Assembly (NCBI GenBank): GCA_031550125.1
Contig: JAVBOW010000006.1
Location: 20,150 to 84,149 of the forward strand
Origin: JAVBOW01 sp031550125
GTDB lineage: Bacteria > Bacteroidota > Bacteroidia > Bacteroidales > Rikenellaceae
Reading direction: 5' to 3'
DNA: 64,000 bases
The notes under the pieces are model-generated. The model had not been told where the DNA came from and did not search any database. It saw nothing but the letters and a program-made list of their open reading frames with translations. Made by a program: the position numbers and the translations under genes. Below, piece after piece: positions 50,161 to 59,258 of this stretch. Each line of letters opens with the position of its first letter. Position 1 is the first letter of the stretch.

Positions 50161-50727
50161 ATGAATCCCGGGCCTGAAACCAATAGCGCATGCGCTTCGC
50201 CGTGGAGCCTCTTTTGGTCGTTCCTCAAGATAGGGCTTTTCACTTTCGGCGGCGGATACGCCATGATCCCGCTTATAAAACGTGAGGTCATAGACCGGCG
50301 CGGGTGGGTGGAGGAAAAGAATTTTATCGATCTGCTCTCTCTGGCTCAGAGCGCACCGGGGCCTGTGTCGCTCAACGTCGCCGTTTTCGTAGGATACCGC
50401 TCGAGGGGCTATGCGGGCGCTCTGGCGGCAATTTCGGGGGTTGTCCTTCCTTCTTTCGTCATTATCCTTTTGGTGGCCATGTTCTTCACTCAGATAAAAG
50501 ACAACCGCGCCGTGGCCGCCGCCTTCAAGGGCATGCGTCCGGCGGTGGTGGCCCTGATAGTGGCCCCGGTCATAGGACTTATGAAAGGCATGGGTTTCAA
50601 GCGTATAGTGCTTGCCCTTGCGGCCGCCTTCGTGGTGTGGTATTTCGGCGTCTCGCCCATCTGGTTCATTATCGCCGGGGCGGCGGGCGGATTGGTCTAT
50701 ACTTACATTAAAACAGGCCGGCGATGA
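50161..50727 (+). CDS. chrA: chromate transporter, N-terminal half (ChrA type)
   Basis: 188 residues, about six membrane helices. CHR-domain signature FLKIGLFTFGGGYAMIPLI, followed by LAQSAPGPVSLNVAVFVG. In Bacteroidetes the transporter is usually two separate half-genes, as here; the next gene overlaps by four bases. It is presumed to export chromate or a similar oxyanion, though many members have other, unknown substrates. Its place behind the Ehr operon suggests read-through transcription. Confidence 0.9.
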   Translation: MNPGPETNSACASPWSLFWSFLKIGLFTFGGGYAMIPLIKREVIDRRGWVEEKNFIDLLSLAQSAPGPVSLNVAVFVGYRSRGYAGALAAISGVVLPSFVIILLVAMFFTQIKDNRAVAAAFKGMRPAVVALIVAPVIGLMKGMGFKRIVLALAAAFVVWYFGVSPIWFIIAGAAGGLVYTYIKTGRR

Positions 50728-51248
50728 TCTACCTGCAACTGTTCTACTCCTATCTCAAGATAGGCTTCTTCGGTTTCGGCGGGGGCTACGCCATGCTGTC
50801 GCTCATACACAACGAGGTTACGGTGCAGCACAAATGGATAACGGACGCCGAGCTGGCCGACATCCTCGCCATTTCGCAGATGACCCCAGGCCCGATAGCT
50901 ATCAACAGCGCCACATATGTAGGCTATACCGTTACGGGTAACGTCTGGGGATCGCTGCTGGCCACGGTGGCCGTGTGCCTGCCGGCGCTGAGCATAATGA
51001 TAGCGGTTACGAAATTCTACCTGCGCCTGCAGCATAATCGCTACGTTACGGGCGCGCTGGGAGGCATGCGGCCGATGATGATAGGCATGATCCTGGCCGC
51101 CGCCCTGCTGTTGTTGGGTCCCGAAACTTTTACTGATTGGAAAAGTTGGCTCTTCTTTGCCGCCACTTTCATCCTCTCGGTGCTTAAAGTAAACCCGATC
51201 CTCCTTATTCTTGGTTCCGGGCTGGTCAGTCTGATCGTATATTATTGA
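50724..51248 (+). CDS. chrA: chromate transporter, second half (ChrA type)
   Basis: 174 residues with the second CHR signature, YLKIGFFGFGGGYAMLSLI, and ISQMTPGPIAINSATYVG. Together with the preceding half it would form the full antiparallel transporter. Starts at ATGA overlapping its partner. A perfect 15-bp terminator follows at 51281, closing the operon that begins at 42927. Confidence 0.9.
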   Translation: MIYLQLFYSYLKIGFFGFGGGYAMLSLIHNEVTVQHKWITDAELADILAISQMTPGPIAINSATYVGYTVTGNVWGSLLATVAVCLPALSIMIAVTKFYLRLQHNRYVTGALGGMRPMMIGMILAAALLLLGPETFTDWKSWLFFAATFILSVLKVNPILLILGSGLVSLIVYY

Positions 51249-51280
51249 GACCGGCCCTCTTCCGAACCATGTGCCGTACA

Positions 51281-51319
51281 ACGAATAAGGAGGTCCGTTC
51301 AGACCTCCTTATTCGTTTT
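51281..51319. terminator. strong bidirectional terminator
   Basis: Perfect 15-bp arms (51281-51295 and 51302-51316) with a 6-base loop and T/A tails. It separates the chromate operon from the convergent nuclease frame. Confidence 0.9.
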
Positions 51320-51340
51320 GATCGTTTATCTACCGTCGGG

Positions 51341-52159
51341 CTACAGGCCCCAGTCGGACAGGGTGAGGGTTGTTTTAGGCGCGTTGGGGACGTTTACGAA
51401 AAATTCGAATCCGCAGAGGGTTTCGATATCCTTTACCGATTTGGCGCAGTTGGCCGGCGTTTGGTTCGTACCCGTGTGCGAGTACCAGAACCCTATGCAT
51501 TTTAACTGCGACGCCGCGAGCGCCGATACGGACTGTCCCGTAGTACCCGTTTTGCTGCACAGCACCACCTTGTAGTAGTGCGTCGGTACGGGGCAGGCGT
51601 ATCCTCCGTTGTCTGTTACCGAGGTTTGCGACCCATCGAAATAGCAGCCCGTAACCACGTAAAGCGTATCCGTGGGCGTCCAATCGCGTACCTTTTGTTC
51701 GAGTCCCGACCATACAGGACTGTTGAACGTGGCCAGTTGCGGCGTCATATTGGTCATGTAGTAGATCTGCTTGCGGGCTTCGTAACTGACGTAGCGATCG
51801 GCGCTTGCTACCTGGTGTCCTCTGTTGTACGGGGACGGTACGCCGTCGTTGTCCATCTGCTCGGTGTTTGCAAACTTGGGGTCGAACGTAAAGGTGCTGC
51901 TGGTGCTGTTCTTCGTATCGTTATAATACTTGTGCATGGGATAAGCCACCCACAGCGCCACTTTCTTCGTTTTGTCGTACCCTATGGAGAAGTTGCGCGG
52001 AAAAAATCCGTTTACCGTACCGTTGTCCGTAATGATATAACTTTCCTCGGTTACGGATGAACTCTTTTTAGGCAACTCGGCCCAGGGCTTTCCTAATGCA
52101 GCTGTTCCCGGGTTGGGATCCGGGGGAGGGGGGTTATCATCCCCTCCCCCTCCCGGAGT
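51341..52159 (-). pseudogene. secreted DNA/RNA non-specific nuclease domain, in frame behind a TGA
   Basis: 272 codons in exactly the same frame as the lipoprotein upstream, separated from it by one TGA (52162-52160). After the TGA the reading continues TPGGGGDDNPPPPDPNP, a typical interdomain linker, then the nuclease fold: YNRGHQVASADR (the DRGH box with N for D, catalytic His kept), MTNMTPQLATFNSPVW, and a C-terminal region ending SDWGL. There is no ATG near the start, only TTG 52075, and no signal peptide, although enzymes of this family are exported. It is therefore either the C-terminal part of a read-through protein or the orphaned half of a split gene. Confidence 0.7.
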
Positions 52160-54277
52160 TCAGTTAGCTGGGATCCAACTTACATCACCTATTGTCAAGC
52201 GATTATTGGCAGAACCGCAAGTAAAGGTGATAAGCGCATTATATCCTCCGCAATTGATGCCCGATAATGAGTAACTCTGTTTGGCATTCGCAGGAATGCT
52301 TTGACTTGCTACAGTTGCGCCATTTGCTGTTACTGTTACAGTCCCCGAAGAGTTGGATGAAACCAATGCGTTAAATTTGAGTTCGGTTATTCCCCCGGGA
52401 ATGGTTACGTTTACTGAGCCGCTTTTGCCCATTGTAATATATTTGGCGTTTGTCACGGCAACTCCGGCAGTAATTAACGCAGATCTATCCGTGTTAGATT
52501 GATTGGTGTTGCCGCATCCTGAGTAATTCCATGTTGGGGTTCCTGTAGTGACACCGACAAACGTTCCGCTCTTATTGTATGAAGTTTCAGTGCCATTAAG
52601 AGGGGCATAAGCTGCAAAAGTTTCATTTTCCCAACTTGCTGCACCTGCAGCCGACTGATTAACAGTTATAGTGGCTTCGTCCGTTCTCTGGATCCCTTCC
52701 ACTGTTGTAGTTACTTTCAGAACTACGCGGGCTGTACGGGCTGCACCGCTGTTAGCTGTTGGAACAGTGATGTCTATTTTATTTGCATTGACAACTGCGG
52801 TCAACCACGTGCAAGCTGTTGTTCCTTCTGTTCCCTCATAACGCGAAATGGTCATATTGGCTACTGTGGCATTTGTCAATTGGAAGCCGATAGAATTCGT
52901 CGAAATATCGTTATAATCAAGAGGAAGTGTTATCTCGTCAACGGTAACTTTAGGAAGCGGCAGTATCGAAGCAGGAATAATATATAAATCGTCAATTAAG
53001 GTGCCAGTATAAAACGCAAAAGATTTCGGTGCAGTTGATGCATTTAACGAGAAATATCGCTCTGGAGTAGCTGCAGATCTGATCCAAAATGTTCCAGGAG
53101 CATCATCTGAATTGGCTATAGTTAAATTGTAGGCAGTTGAGATTGTTGTAGCCGCATTACCGCTTGACCATGATAAATAATTATTATTGCCGTTATTACG
53201 CAATGTGTAATTGCTGCCACTTTTTGCAACTGTCCACACAATAGAGGCATCGTCGGTTGTAATTGATGCGCTGCTACCATCATAATCCGACAAGACAGAA
53301 TTAAGCCTACCACCAGTTGTTGTAGCAGTATTTGTTACGGCATAATATTCATCACCCGTTTTCCCTAATATCACATACTCTCCGTTTACGACAATTGATG
53401 CATTATTCAAATCAATAGAACGCACGATGCCATAAGGCTTGCCTTTTTCGTAAGCGGTGGTTTTATTGATGCCGCTGGTGGGAGTCGATCCTGCGGCGTT
53501 GAGCGTTATGCTTCCTTTGGTGGTTTCGGCGATTATGGTCAGCGGGGTGGGGGCGGCCACCGACGGGTCGCGGGCTACCATCAGCCAGCCTTCGTAAACG
53601 GTGCCGTTGGCGAGGGTCGTACCCGATGCGCCCGTCTTGAGGGTCACTTTATTGGTGAAGCCGCCATAGGTGAATACGCCCGAGGCGTCAACCGAAATGG
53701 TCGTTGCGAACGAGTTGCCCGCAGGGTCGAAAACGCTTATGCTGTTGAGTTTATCGCCTGCGGTGACATTCGAGGGCGTGATGGTGAAATGGAACAGCGA
53801 CAGGGCGTGGTGCATCTGGAAATTGGTGGTTGTGCTTGCCGTCGCCTGTGAGGAGTAGAGGTAGTCGTAAGCGTCTATGATGTCCCCCGAGACACCGCTC
53901 GCAGCCTGCTGCTGGGTTGCGGGCAGGGCGAAGGCTATCTTGCCTCCGGCGACGAACGATGCGTTGTAGGGATAATACGCCATGTAGGGGCTGCCATTGG
54001 TGAGATCGCTGCCAAGGAAGGCGGCGTCGCCCACTACGTAGGTGAACTGGATGTTAGAGGTGAGGTTGCTGCCGCTGACGAGCGCAACGCCCAGTTCGTC
54101 GCCGGCTATCCACGACGTTTTGCCATCGCTGGCCATGGAGGTACGCGCATCGGCCAGGTCGGCCGTTATGCGGTAGGTACCCAGCGGTTTACTACCGTTG
54201 TCCGGCGTACCTGCATTGTCTTTCTGACAGCCCATTATTATGGCGGCAGAAGCGATTAATGTCAATATCTTTTTCAT
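52160..54277 (-). CDS. multidomain lipoprotein: fimbrillin-like, BACON-like, C-terminal beta domain
   Basis: 705 residues. Lipoprotein signal (LIASAAIIMGC). Residues about 30-290 resemble fimbrillin/Mfa-like proteins (DARTSMASDGKTSWIAGDE, then YLYSSQATASTTTNFQMHHA and SLFHFTI). Residues about 300-440 form a beta-rich module (YVILGKTGDEYYAVTN, NYLSWSS). About 445-550 is a BACON-like fold (VTVDEITLPLDY, CTWLTAVV). The last 150 form a jelly-roll-like domain (SWENETFAAY to GDVSWIPAN). It then stops at TGA, but the same frame goes on into a nuclease. Likely a surface or secreted binding scaffold for that nuclease. A 51-residue peptide gene precedes it by 41 bases. Confidence 0.8.
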   Translation of the reverse strand: MKKILTLIASAAIIMGCQKDNAGTPDNGSKPLGTYRITADLADARTSMASDGKTSWIAGDELGVALVSGSNLTSNIQFTYVVGDAAFLGSDLTNGSPYMAYYPYNASFVAGGKIAFALPATQQQAASGVSGDIIDAYDYLYSSQATASTTTNFQMHHALSLFHFTITPSNVTAGDKLNSISVFDPAGNSFATTISVDASGVFTYGGFTNKVTLKTGASGTTLANGTVYEGWLMVARDPSVAAPTPLTIIAETTKGSITLNAAGSTPTSGINKTTAYEKGKPYGIVRSIDLNNASIVVNGEYVILGKTGDEYYAVTNTATTTGGRLNSVLSDYDGSSASITTDDASIVWTVAKSGSNYTLRNNGNNNYLSWSSGNAATTISTAYNLTIANSDDAPGTFWIRSAATPERYFSLNASTAPKSFAFYTGTLIDDLYIIPASILPLPKVTVDEITLPLDYNDISTNSIGFQLTNATVANMTISRYEGTEGTTACTWLTAVVNANKIDITVPTANSGAARTARVVLKVTTTVEGIQRTDEATITVNQSAAGAASWENETFAAYAPLNGTETSYNKSGTFVGVTTGTPTWNYSGCGNTNQSNTDRSALITAGVAVTNAKYITMGKSGSVNVTIPGGITELKFNALVSSNSSGTVTVTANGATVASQSIPANAKQSYSLSGINCGGYNALITFTCGSANNRLTIGDVSWIPAN

Positions 54278-54318
54278 TTTTTCTGTTTTTAGGTGATTAG
54301 AAATCGGGATAATGGCAT

Positions 54319-54474
54319 TTAGATGGTTTCTTCACCGCCCCAGTCGTCGATCTCGAACTCATCGGAGTACGTAAATCCATGTTCCGCGGCCACCTCGAGA
54401 ATCTCTGCGGCGGGCGCCTCATACCGTTGAATGACATCCGGAGATGTACTCTTTAACATCGTTTTCATATCCAT
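54319..54474 (-). CDS. 51-residue acidic peptide upstream of the lipoprotein
   Basis: ATG at 54474 (or 54468), stop TAA at 54321-54319. The peptide has a short basic-neutral N-terminus (MKTMLKSTSPDVIQ), then RYEAPAAEILEVAAEHGFTY, and a very acidic end (DEFEIDDWGGEETI). Short peptides with YEAPE..IEVxxExGF followed by an acidic, glycine-rich tail are seen in front of fimbrillin-like lipoproteins in Bacteroidales; their role is unknown. It has its own full promoter (54549-54579) and is the first gene of the unit. RiPP precursor, leader peptide or regulator cannot be told apart from sequence; no modification enzyme is nearby. Confidence 0.65.
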   Translation of the reverse strand: MDMKTMLKSTSPDVIQRYEAPAAEILEVAAEHGFTYSDEFEIDDWGGEETI

Positions 54475-54548
54475 AAGCTTTAAGGTTTAAATGCAGTTAA
54501 ATTATTGATTATCAGACCATAATTTACATTATGTATTCTGCCTATATA

Positions 54549-54579
54549 CAAAATTAAACATTAAATCCCAATCCGCCAA
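54549..54579 (-). promoter_or_regulatory. promoter of the peptide-lipoprotein-nuclease unit
   Basis: Minus strand: TTG at 54579-54577, 20 bp, TAATTTTG at 54556-54549. Start near 54543, about 70 bases before ATG 54474. Confidence 0.7.
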
Positions 54580-54656
54580 GGTTTTTCTCTTCAAATTATC
54601 ACCATATTGTCCACATCGCCAGTATAATCGCGTCATACAGGGATTTGCGGCGGACG

Positions 54657-56918
54657 TTATTCGGCGTCGGGGGCGGGGTCGTAATCTTCGCAGTTTTCGA
54701 CGAAATATTTCTGCGATTTGAGCAGGTTGCGCGATTGGAGTACCATGTTTTTCGTCTCGTTGAGCAACGTGATGTAAAGCATGCTCGTCTTGGTGCTGGC
54801 GCTGCGGTGTTTCAGGCGGCGCAGCTGGCGCGTGACGGCCTCGGCGATGGTTTCGAACAGCTGATCGCGCATGTCGAGGATGGCGTTAAGGTCGTTGAAA
54901 TCGTTGGTCTTAAGCATCTCGTTGGTCTTTACGTAGATGGCGGCCACCTCGCTGCTTATGCGCATCAGGTCCTCCACCTGGTCTTTCGACAGCCCCTCGT
55001 GGTTGTTGTCGATATGTATGAAACAGGGACGAGTGATGTGTACCAGTGCTTTGGTCATCTCGCTGATGTAGTCCACCACCTGCACGTAGTAGTGGCCGGC
55101 GTAGGCGTAGTTGTCGTTGAGCGAGTGCAGGGTGGGCAGCATGTGATATTTGCGCTCGCGGGCGTCGAGGAACAGCTCTTCGGAATCTTTCACCGCTTTT
55201 TTGAGGGCCTTCCTGTCTTCGTTGTACATACCCTCGAGGGTGTCGGCGTAGATGCGCGTGGCTTCCTTCATCGTGCGGCGGACAACGGCCGTGCATTTGC
55301 TGATGATCTCCTCGGGCGAATCTTCCTTGGTGAAGTTGTCGGGGTTCTCCATGACGGCCTCTTTCTTTTCGACCTTGCGCTTGTGGGTGATAGAGCTTTG
55401 GATGATGGTCAAGGCGCATATGGCGCTCATGGCCAGTACCGCAACCGTGCCGCCGTACATAAGTCCTATAGCCACGGCATAGGCGATGATAAAAGCGATG
55501 AGTCCCGTAAGGAACCAGCCCGAAATCACCGTCAGTACGCCCGTGATGCGGTAGACGGCGCTCTCGCGGCCCCAGGCCCTGTCGGCCAGCGACGAACCCA
55601 TGGCCACCATGAAAGTGACATAGGTGGTGGAAAGCGGCAGTTTGAGCGAAGTGGCCATGGAGATGAGCAGCGAAGCGACCGTGAGGTTGACAGTGGCGCG
55701 GATAAGGTCGAACGGAGCCTGTTCTTTCTCGGATATGCGCAACGGGATGAATCGTTTTTCGAGGAACCTCTGTATGTTCTCGGGCATCACCTGCTCGTAT
55801 TTCTTGTTGATGTTTAGCGACATGCGTACCAGCGAGCGCGACATGAGGGTCGATCCGAACCTCTCCACGCCCGTGTCCTGCTTGGCCAGGTTTATCTCGG
55901 TGTCGGCCACGCTTTTGGCCTTTTTCGACGTCCATAGCGTTACTACCATCACCACGCCTGCGGCCAGCAGAAATAGGAAATTGGCCGTGACGGGCTTATT
56001 GAGGTCGCCCATCATCATCGAGGCGTCACCCGATGCTTTGACTATGTTGTATGAGTCGTAGCCGGCTATCGGCACGCCGATGAAGTTCACCAGGTCGTTT
56101 CCCGCGAAGGCCAGGGCCAGGGAGAAGGTCCCGGCCAGAATGGTGACCTTGAGTATATTGACGGCCAACAGGTGTTGCAGGACAAACATAACGGCGCTTC
56201 CGGCGATCCATGTGATGAAGAGGAAGAGGGTCATGTTGCCGCTTATCCACGCCAGCAGGTCCTTGCTCATGAAACTGGTGTCTTTCAATCCTTTGAACAG
56301 CGCAAAATAAACTATCGCCGTGATGGCCACGCCGCACCACAGCGCGCCGAAACGGCTAAATACCTTGTGGTAGCGGAAAGTGAATATGACCCGGGTGACA
56401 TACATCACCACCGAACCCGACACGAAAGCTACAACCACCGAGATGAGGATGGCCGAAAGGATGGCCATCGTCTTTCCCGAATTGATGAACGTAGAGAGGT
56501 TGGCCATGGTAAGCTCGGCCGAATCCCATATCTTTACCGAAGCCACGGCCACGGCCGATCCCAGCAGTCCGAAAACGAGCGAAACGGTGGTTGAAGTAGG
56601 CAGACCTACGGTGTTGAACAGGTCGAGCAATATGACGTTGGCGAACATCACGGCCAGGAAAAGCATCATTATGTCGCGAAAATCGAACATGTCCGGGTAG
56701 AACACCCCGCTGCGGGCCACTTCCATCATGCCGCTGGAGGTAAGTGCTCCTATTATTATACCGGCCGAGGCTACGGCCAGCACTACGTTGCGCGGCGCGG
56801 CCTTCGACCCTACGGCGGAGTTGAGGAAGTTGACCGCGTCGTTGGAGACGCCTACCACAAGCCCGAGGATTCCGAGGAGCAGTAGCGCCGCTACTATAAT
56901 CGTAAATATTGGATCCAT
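54657..56918 (-). CDS. pit: inorganic phosphate transporter (PiT family) with PhoU-like C-terminal domain
   Basis: 753 residues, about twice a minimal PiT. Membrane part: two PHO4 signatures, GVSNDAVNFLNSAVGSKAA at about 23 and AFAGNDLVNFIGVPIAGY in the middle, with about 12 helices up to residue 520. Residues about 545-745 are cytoplasmic, helical and PhoU-like (EEIISKCTAVVRRTMKEATR, HSLNDNYAYAGHYYVQVVDY), probably a built-in regulator. It is a single-gene unit on the minus strand with a TATTTTTG box (56951-56944) 26 bp upstream. Confidence 0.93.
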   Translation of the reverse strand: MDPIFTIIVAALLLLGILGLVVGVSNDAVNFLNSAVGSKAAPRNVVLAVASAGIIIGALTSSGMMEVARSGVFYPDMFDFRDIMMLFLAVMFANVILLDLFNTVGLPTSTTVSLVFGLLGSAVAVASVKIWDSAELTMANLSTFINSGKTMAILSAILISVVVAFVSGSVVMYVTRVIFTFRYHKVFSRFGALWCGVAITAIVYFALFKGLKDTSFMSKDLLAWISGNMTLFLFITWIAGSAVMFVLQHLLAVNILKVTILAGTFSLALAFAGNDLVNFIGVPIAGYDSYNIVKASGDASMMMGDLNKPVTANFLFLLAAGVVMVVTLWTSKKAKSVADTEINLAKQDTGVERFGSTLMSRSLVRMSLNINKKYEQVMPENIQRFLEKRFIPLRISEKEQAPFDLIRATVNLTVASLLISMATSLKLPLSTTYVTFMVAMGSSLADRAWGRESAVYRITGVLTVISGWFLTGLIAFIIAYAVAIGLMYGGTVAVLAMSAICALTIIQSSITHKRKVEKKEAVMENPDNFTKEDSPEEIISKCTAVVRRTMKEATRIYADTLEGMYNEDRKALKKAVKDSEELFLDARERKYHMLPTLHSLNDNYAYAGHYYVQVVDYISEMTKALVHITRPCFIHIDNNHEGLSKDQVEDLMRISSEVAAIYVKTNEMLKTNDFNDLNAILDMRDQLFETIAEAVTRQLRRLKHRSASTKTSMLYITLLNETKNMVLQSRNLLKSQKYFVENCEDYDPAPDAE

Positions 56919-56943
56919 GAAAATATTTTATTTGTATTTGACA

Positions 56944-56951
56944 CAAAAATA
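56944..56951 (-). promoter_or_regulatory. PiT -7 box TATTTTTG
   Basis: Minus strand; start near 56938, about 20 bases before ATG 56918. The -33 element is not clear. Confidence 0.45.
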
Positions 56952-57091
56952 AATCAAAATAAAATGCCTTTTCAGGCCGCTTGTCCGAATTAAAGATTTG
57001 TTAACGTATGGCGCCATGATAAACGTTCCTGCGAATAAGGGAACAATTATTGTATGTATGCACTGCATTAACTTGATTAAAATTTACGGAA

Positions 57092-57682
57092 ATGAAAAAA
57101 ACGATCATCTTTGCAGCCGTCATGGCGGTTGCGTTCACGGCAAAAGCCCAATTCGTCGAGTTGTCGTACGGTCCTAAAGTGGGATTGAACTTCGCCAACC
57201 TCACCCAGGATTACAACGGCAAGATGAAGACCTCGTTCCATGCGGGTATTTTCGCCGAATTCCGCTTCAACGACTATCTGGCTCTCTCTCCCGAACTGGT
57301 CTACTCCCGCCAGGGTATGAGCTATTCCGACTCCGACGCCGGGGCCATGGGCTTCGATAAAGCCAGGATACGCCTCAGCTACATAAACCTTCCCATATTG
57401 GCCAAACTTTATCTGACAGAAGACCTCAGTCTCGACCTCGGTCCCCAGGTGGGTTTCCTTGCCGGCGCTAAGGAGTGGACCAAAAACGGCGGCGACAAGC
57501 ATACCGAGGATGTGGGCGACTCCTTCTCGTCGATAGACGTCAGTTTCGACATGGGGCTTAGTTACAATATATACCGCGTAGTCCTTTCGGCTCGCTACAA
57601 CCTCGGCCTGACCGACATTGCCGACGGCGCAATCGAAACAAAGAACGGCGTCATACAATTAGGCGTGGGCTATCGGTTCTGA
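57092..57682 (+). CDS. outer-membrane beta-barrel protein (porin-like, PorT type)
   Basis: 196 residues, signal peptide (KTIIFAAVMAVAFTAKAQ). Small barrel of the OMP_b-brl_2 type: YGPKVGLNFANLTQDYNGK, FHAGIFAEFRFNDYLALSPE, YINLPILAKLYLTEDLSLDL, and a C-terminal LGVGYRF ending in Phe, the usual barrel insertion signal. Single gene followed by a strong terminator. Function unknown; many relatives are abundant surface proteins. Confidence 0.85.
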   Translation: MKKTIIFAAVMAVAFTAKAQFVELSYGPKVGLNFANLTQDYNGKMKTSFHAGIFAEFRFNDYLALSPELVYSRQGMSYSDSDAGAMGFDKARIRLSYINLPILAKLYLTEDLSLDLGPQVGFLAGAKEWTKNGGDKHTEDVGDSFSSIDVSFDMGLSYNIYRVVLSARYNLGLTDIADGAIETKNGVIQLGVGYRF

Positions 57683-57708
57683 TAACGGCAGCCATGTCAA
57701 CGCAATAT

Positions 57709-57741
57709 CCGGCTCCTGCGCGAAGCAGGAGCCGGATTTTT
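57709..57741 (+). terminator. terminator of the barrel gene
   Basis: Perfect 11-bp arms (57709-57719 and 57725-57735), 5-base loop, then ATTTTT. Confidence 0.9.
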
Positions 57742-57762
57742 CATGCTTCCGCGTCCCGGGAA

Positions 57763-57793
57763 TTTGCAATACGGATAAATATGTTTACCTTTG
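57763..57793 (+). promoter_or_regulatory. metK promoter
   Basis: TTTG at 57763-57766, 19 bp, TACCTTTG at 57786-57793. The start near 57799 gives a leader of about 135 bases in which I recognise no known SAM riboswitch. Confidence 0.8.
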
Positions 57794-57934
57794 CACCCGA
57801 TATTTCTTTTGTGGAAAGATTTGGCCGATTGCAACCACGTTAAAAAAATGCTAAAGCAGCGTTTTGCTATTTTGCGTTTTCGACCTGTCCTTCCATTTTA
57901 AAAGAGTTTTATTAACTGTTAAAACCTTATTAAA

Positions 57935-59224
57935 ATGGGATTTTTATTTACATCGGAGTCGGTGTCCGAGGGACACCCCGATAAAGTTTCAGATCAGATT
58001 TCCGACGCCATTCTCGACGAATTCCTGCGCGCCGACCCCGCCTCCAAAGTGGCGTGCGAGACTTTGTGTACCACCGGTCTGGTGGTAGTTGCCGGCGAAG
58101 TGCGTTCCGACGCCTATGTGGACATACAGGGCGTCACGCGCGGCGTCATAGAGCGCATCGGCTACACCAAGAGCGACTACAAATTCGACGCCTCGTCGTG
58201 CGGAGTGCTGTCGGCCATCCACGAGCAGTCGTCCGACATCAACCAGGGCGTTGAGCGCCAGACGGCCGACGAGCAGGGTGCGGGCGACCAGGGCATGATG
58301 TTCGGTTACGCCTGCAACGAAACACGCGAATATATGCCTGCCACGCTTATGCTCTCGCATGTGATCCTGAAGGAACTGGCCGTCATACGTCGCGAAAACA
58401 ACGAGATGCCATACCTCCGCCCCGACTCCAAGAGCCAGGTGACGATAGAGTACGATGATAACGGGAAGCCGCTGAAAGTACACACCATAGTAGTTTCGAC
58501 GCAACACGACGAGTTTATCCTTCCTTCCACCACCGTTTCCGAGAAAGAGGCCGAGAGGCTTATGCAGGAGCGTATACGCAAAGACGTACGGGAAATACTC
58601 ATTCCCCGCACCAAGGCGCGCCTCGGGAGGGCCGGAGACCATTTGGCCGACCTTATCGGCGACGACTATATCCTGCACGTCAACCCTACGGGCAAGTTCG
58701 TTATCGGAGGTCCCCACGGCGACACCGGCCTTACCGGCCGCAAGATTATCGTCGACACCTACGGCGGCCGCGGGGCGCACGGCGGCGGGGCGTTCTCGGG
58801 CAAGGATTCTTCCAAAGTAGATCGCTCTGCGGCATATGCCGCCCGCCACATAGCCAAAAACATGGTTGCGGCGGGCATCGCCGACGAGATATTGGTGCAG
58901 GTCTCCTACGCCATAGGCATTGCCAGGCCCCTGAGCGTATTCGTCGACACGCACGGCACAGCCAAAGTGAAACTGACCGACGGTCAGATAGCCGGTAAGG
59001 TAGCGGAATTGTTCGACCTTCGTCCCGCAAAGATCGTCGAGCGTTTCGGTTTGACCAATCCTATCTTCGAGGCCACGGCGTCCTACGGCCATTTCGGCAA
59101 CCGCCCCTATTCGAAAGAGGTGACGCTTACACGCAACGGCAAGAAAGCGAAAACCGAGGTTGAATTCTTCGGCTGGGAGCGCCTCGATGCGGTCGAGATG
59201 CTGAAAAAAGCGTTTTTCGCGTAA
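57935..59224 (+). CDS. metK: S-adenosylmethionine synthetase
   Basis: 429 residues; makes SAM from methionine and ATP. Signatures: FTSESVSEGHPDKVSDQISD at the N-terminus, GAGDQGMMFGYA in the middle, and GGGAFSGKDSSKVDRSAAY, the lysine/aspartate loop for ATP and metal. Full length (the family is about 385-430). Single gene with its own promoter and a long leader. Essential metabolism. Confidence 0.98.
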   Translation: MGFLFTSESVSEGHPDKVSDQISDAILDEFLRADPASKVACETLCTTGLVVVAGEVRSDAYVDIQGVTRGVIERIGYTKSDYKFDASSCGVLSAIHEQSSDINQGVERQTADEQGAGDQGMMFGYACNETREYMPATLMLSHVILKELAVIRRENNEMPYLRPDSKSQVTIEYDDNGKPLKVHTIVVSTQHDEFILPSTTVSEKEAERLMQERIRKDVREILIPRTKARLGRAGDHLADLIGDDYILHVNPTGKFVIGGPHGDTGLTGRKIIVDTYGGRGAHGGGAFSGKDSSKVDRSAAYAARHIAKNMVAAGIADEILVQVSYAIGIARPLSVFVDTHGTAKVKLTDGQIAGKVAELFDLRPAKIVERFGLTNPIFEATASYGHFGNRPYSKEVTLTRNGKKAKTEVEFFGWERLDAVEMLKKAFFA

Positions 59225-59258
59225 AAGGCCGGGAAGAACGAATCTGGAAAAAATACAG

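Noticed and set aside
57799..57934. SAM riboswitch in the 135-base metK leader
   Set aside because: No strong stems or pseudoknot pattern of a known SAM class could be drawn; only weak hairpins are present.
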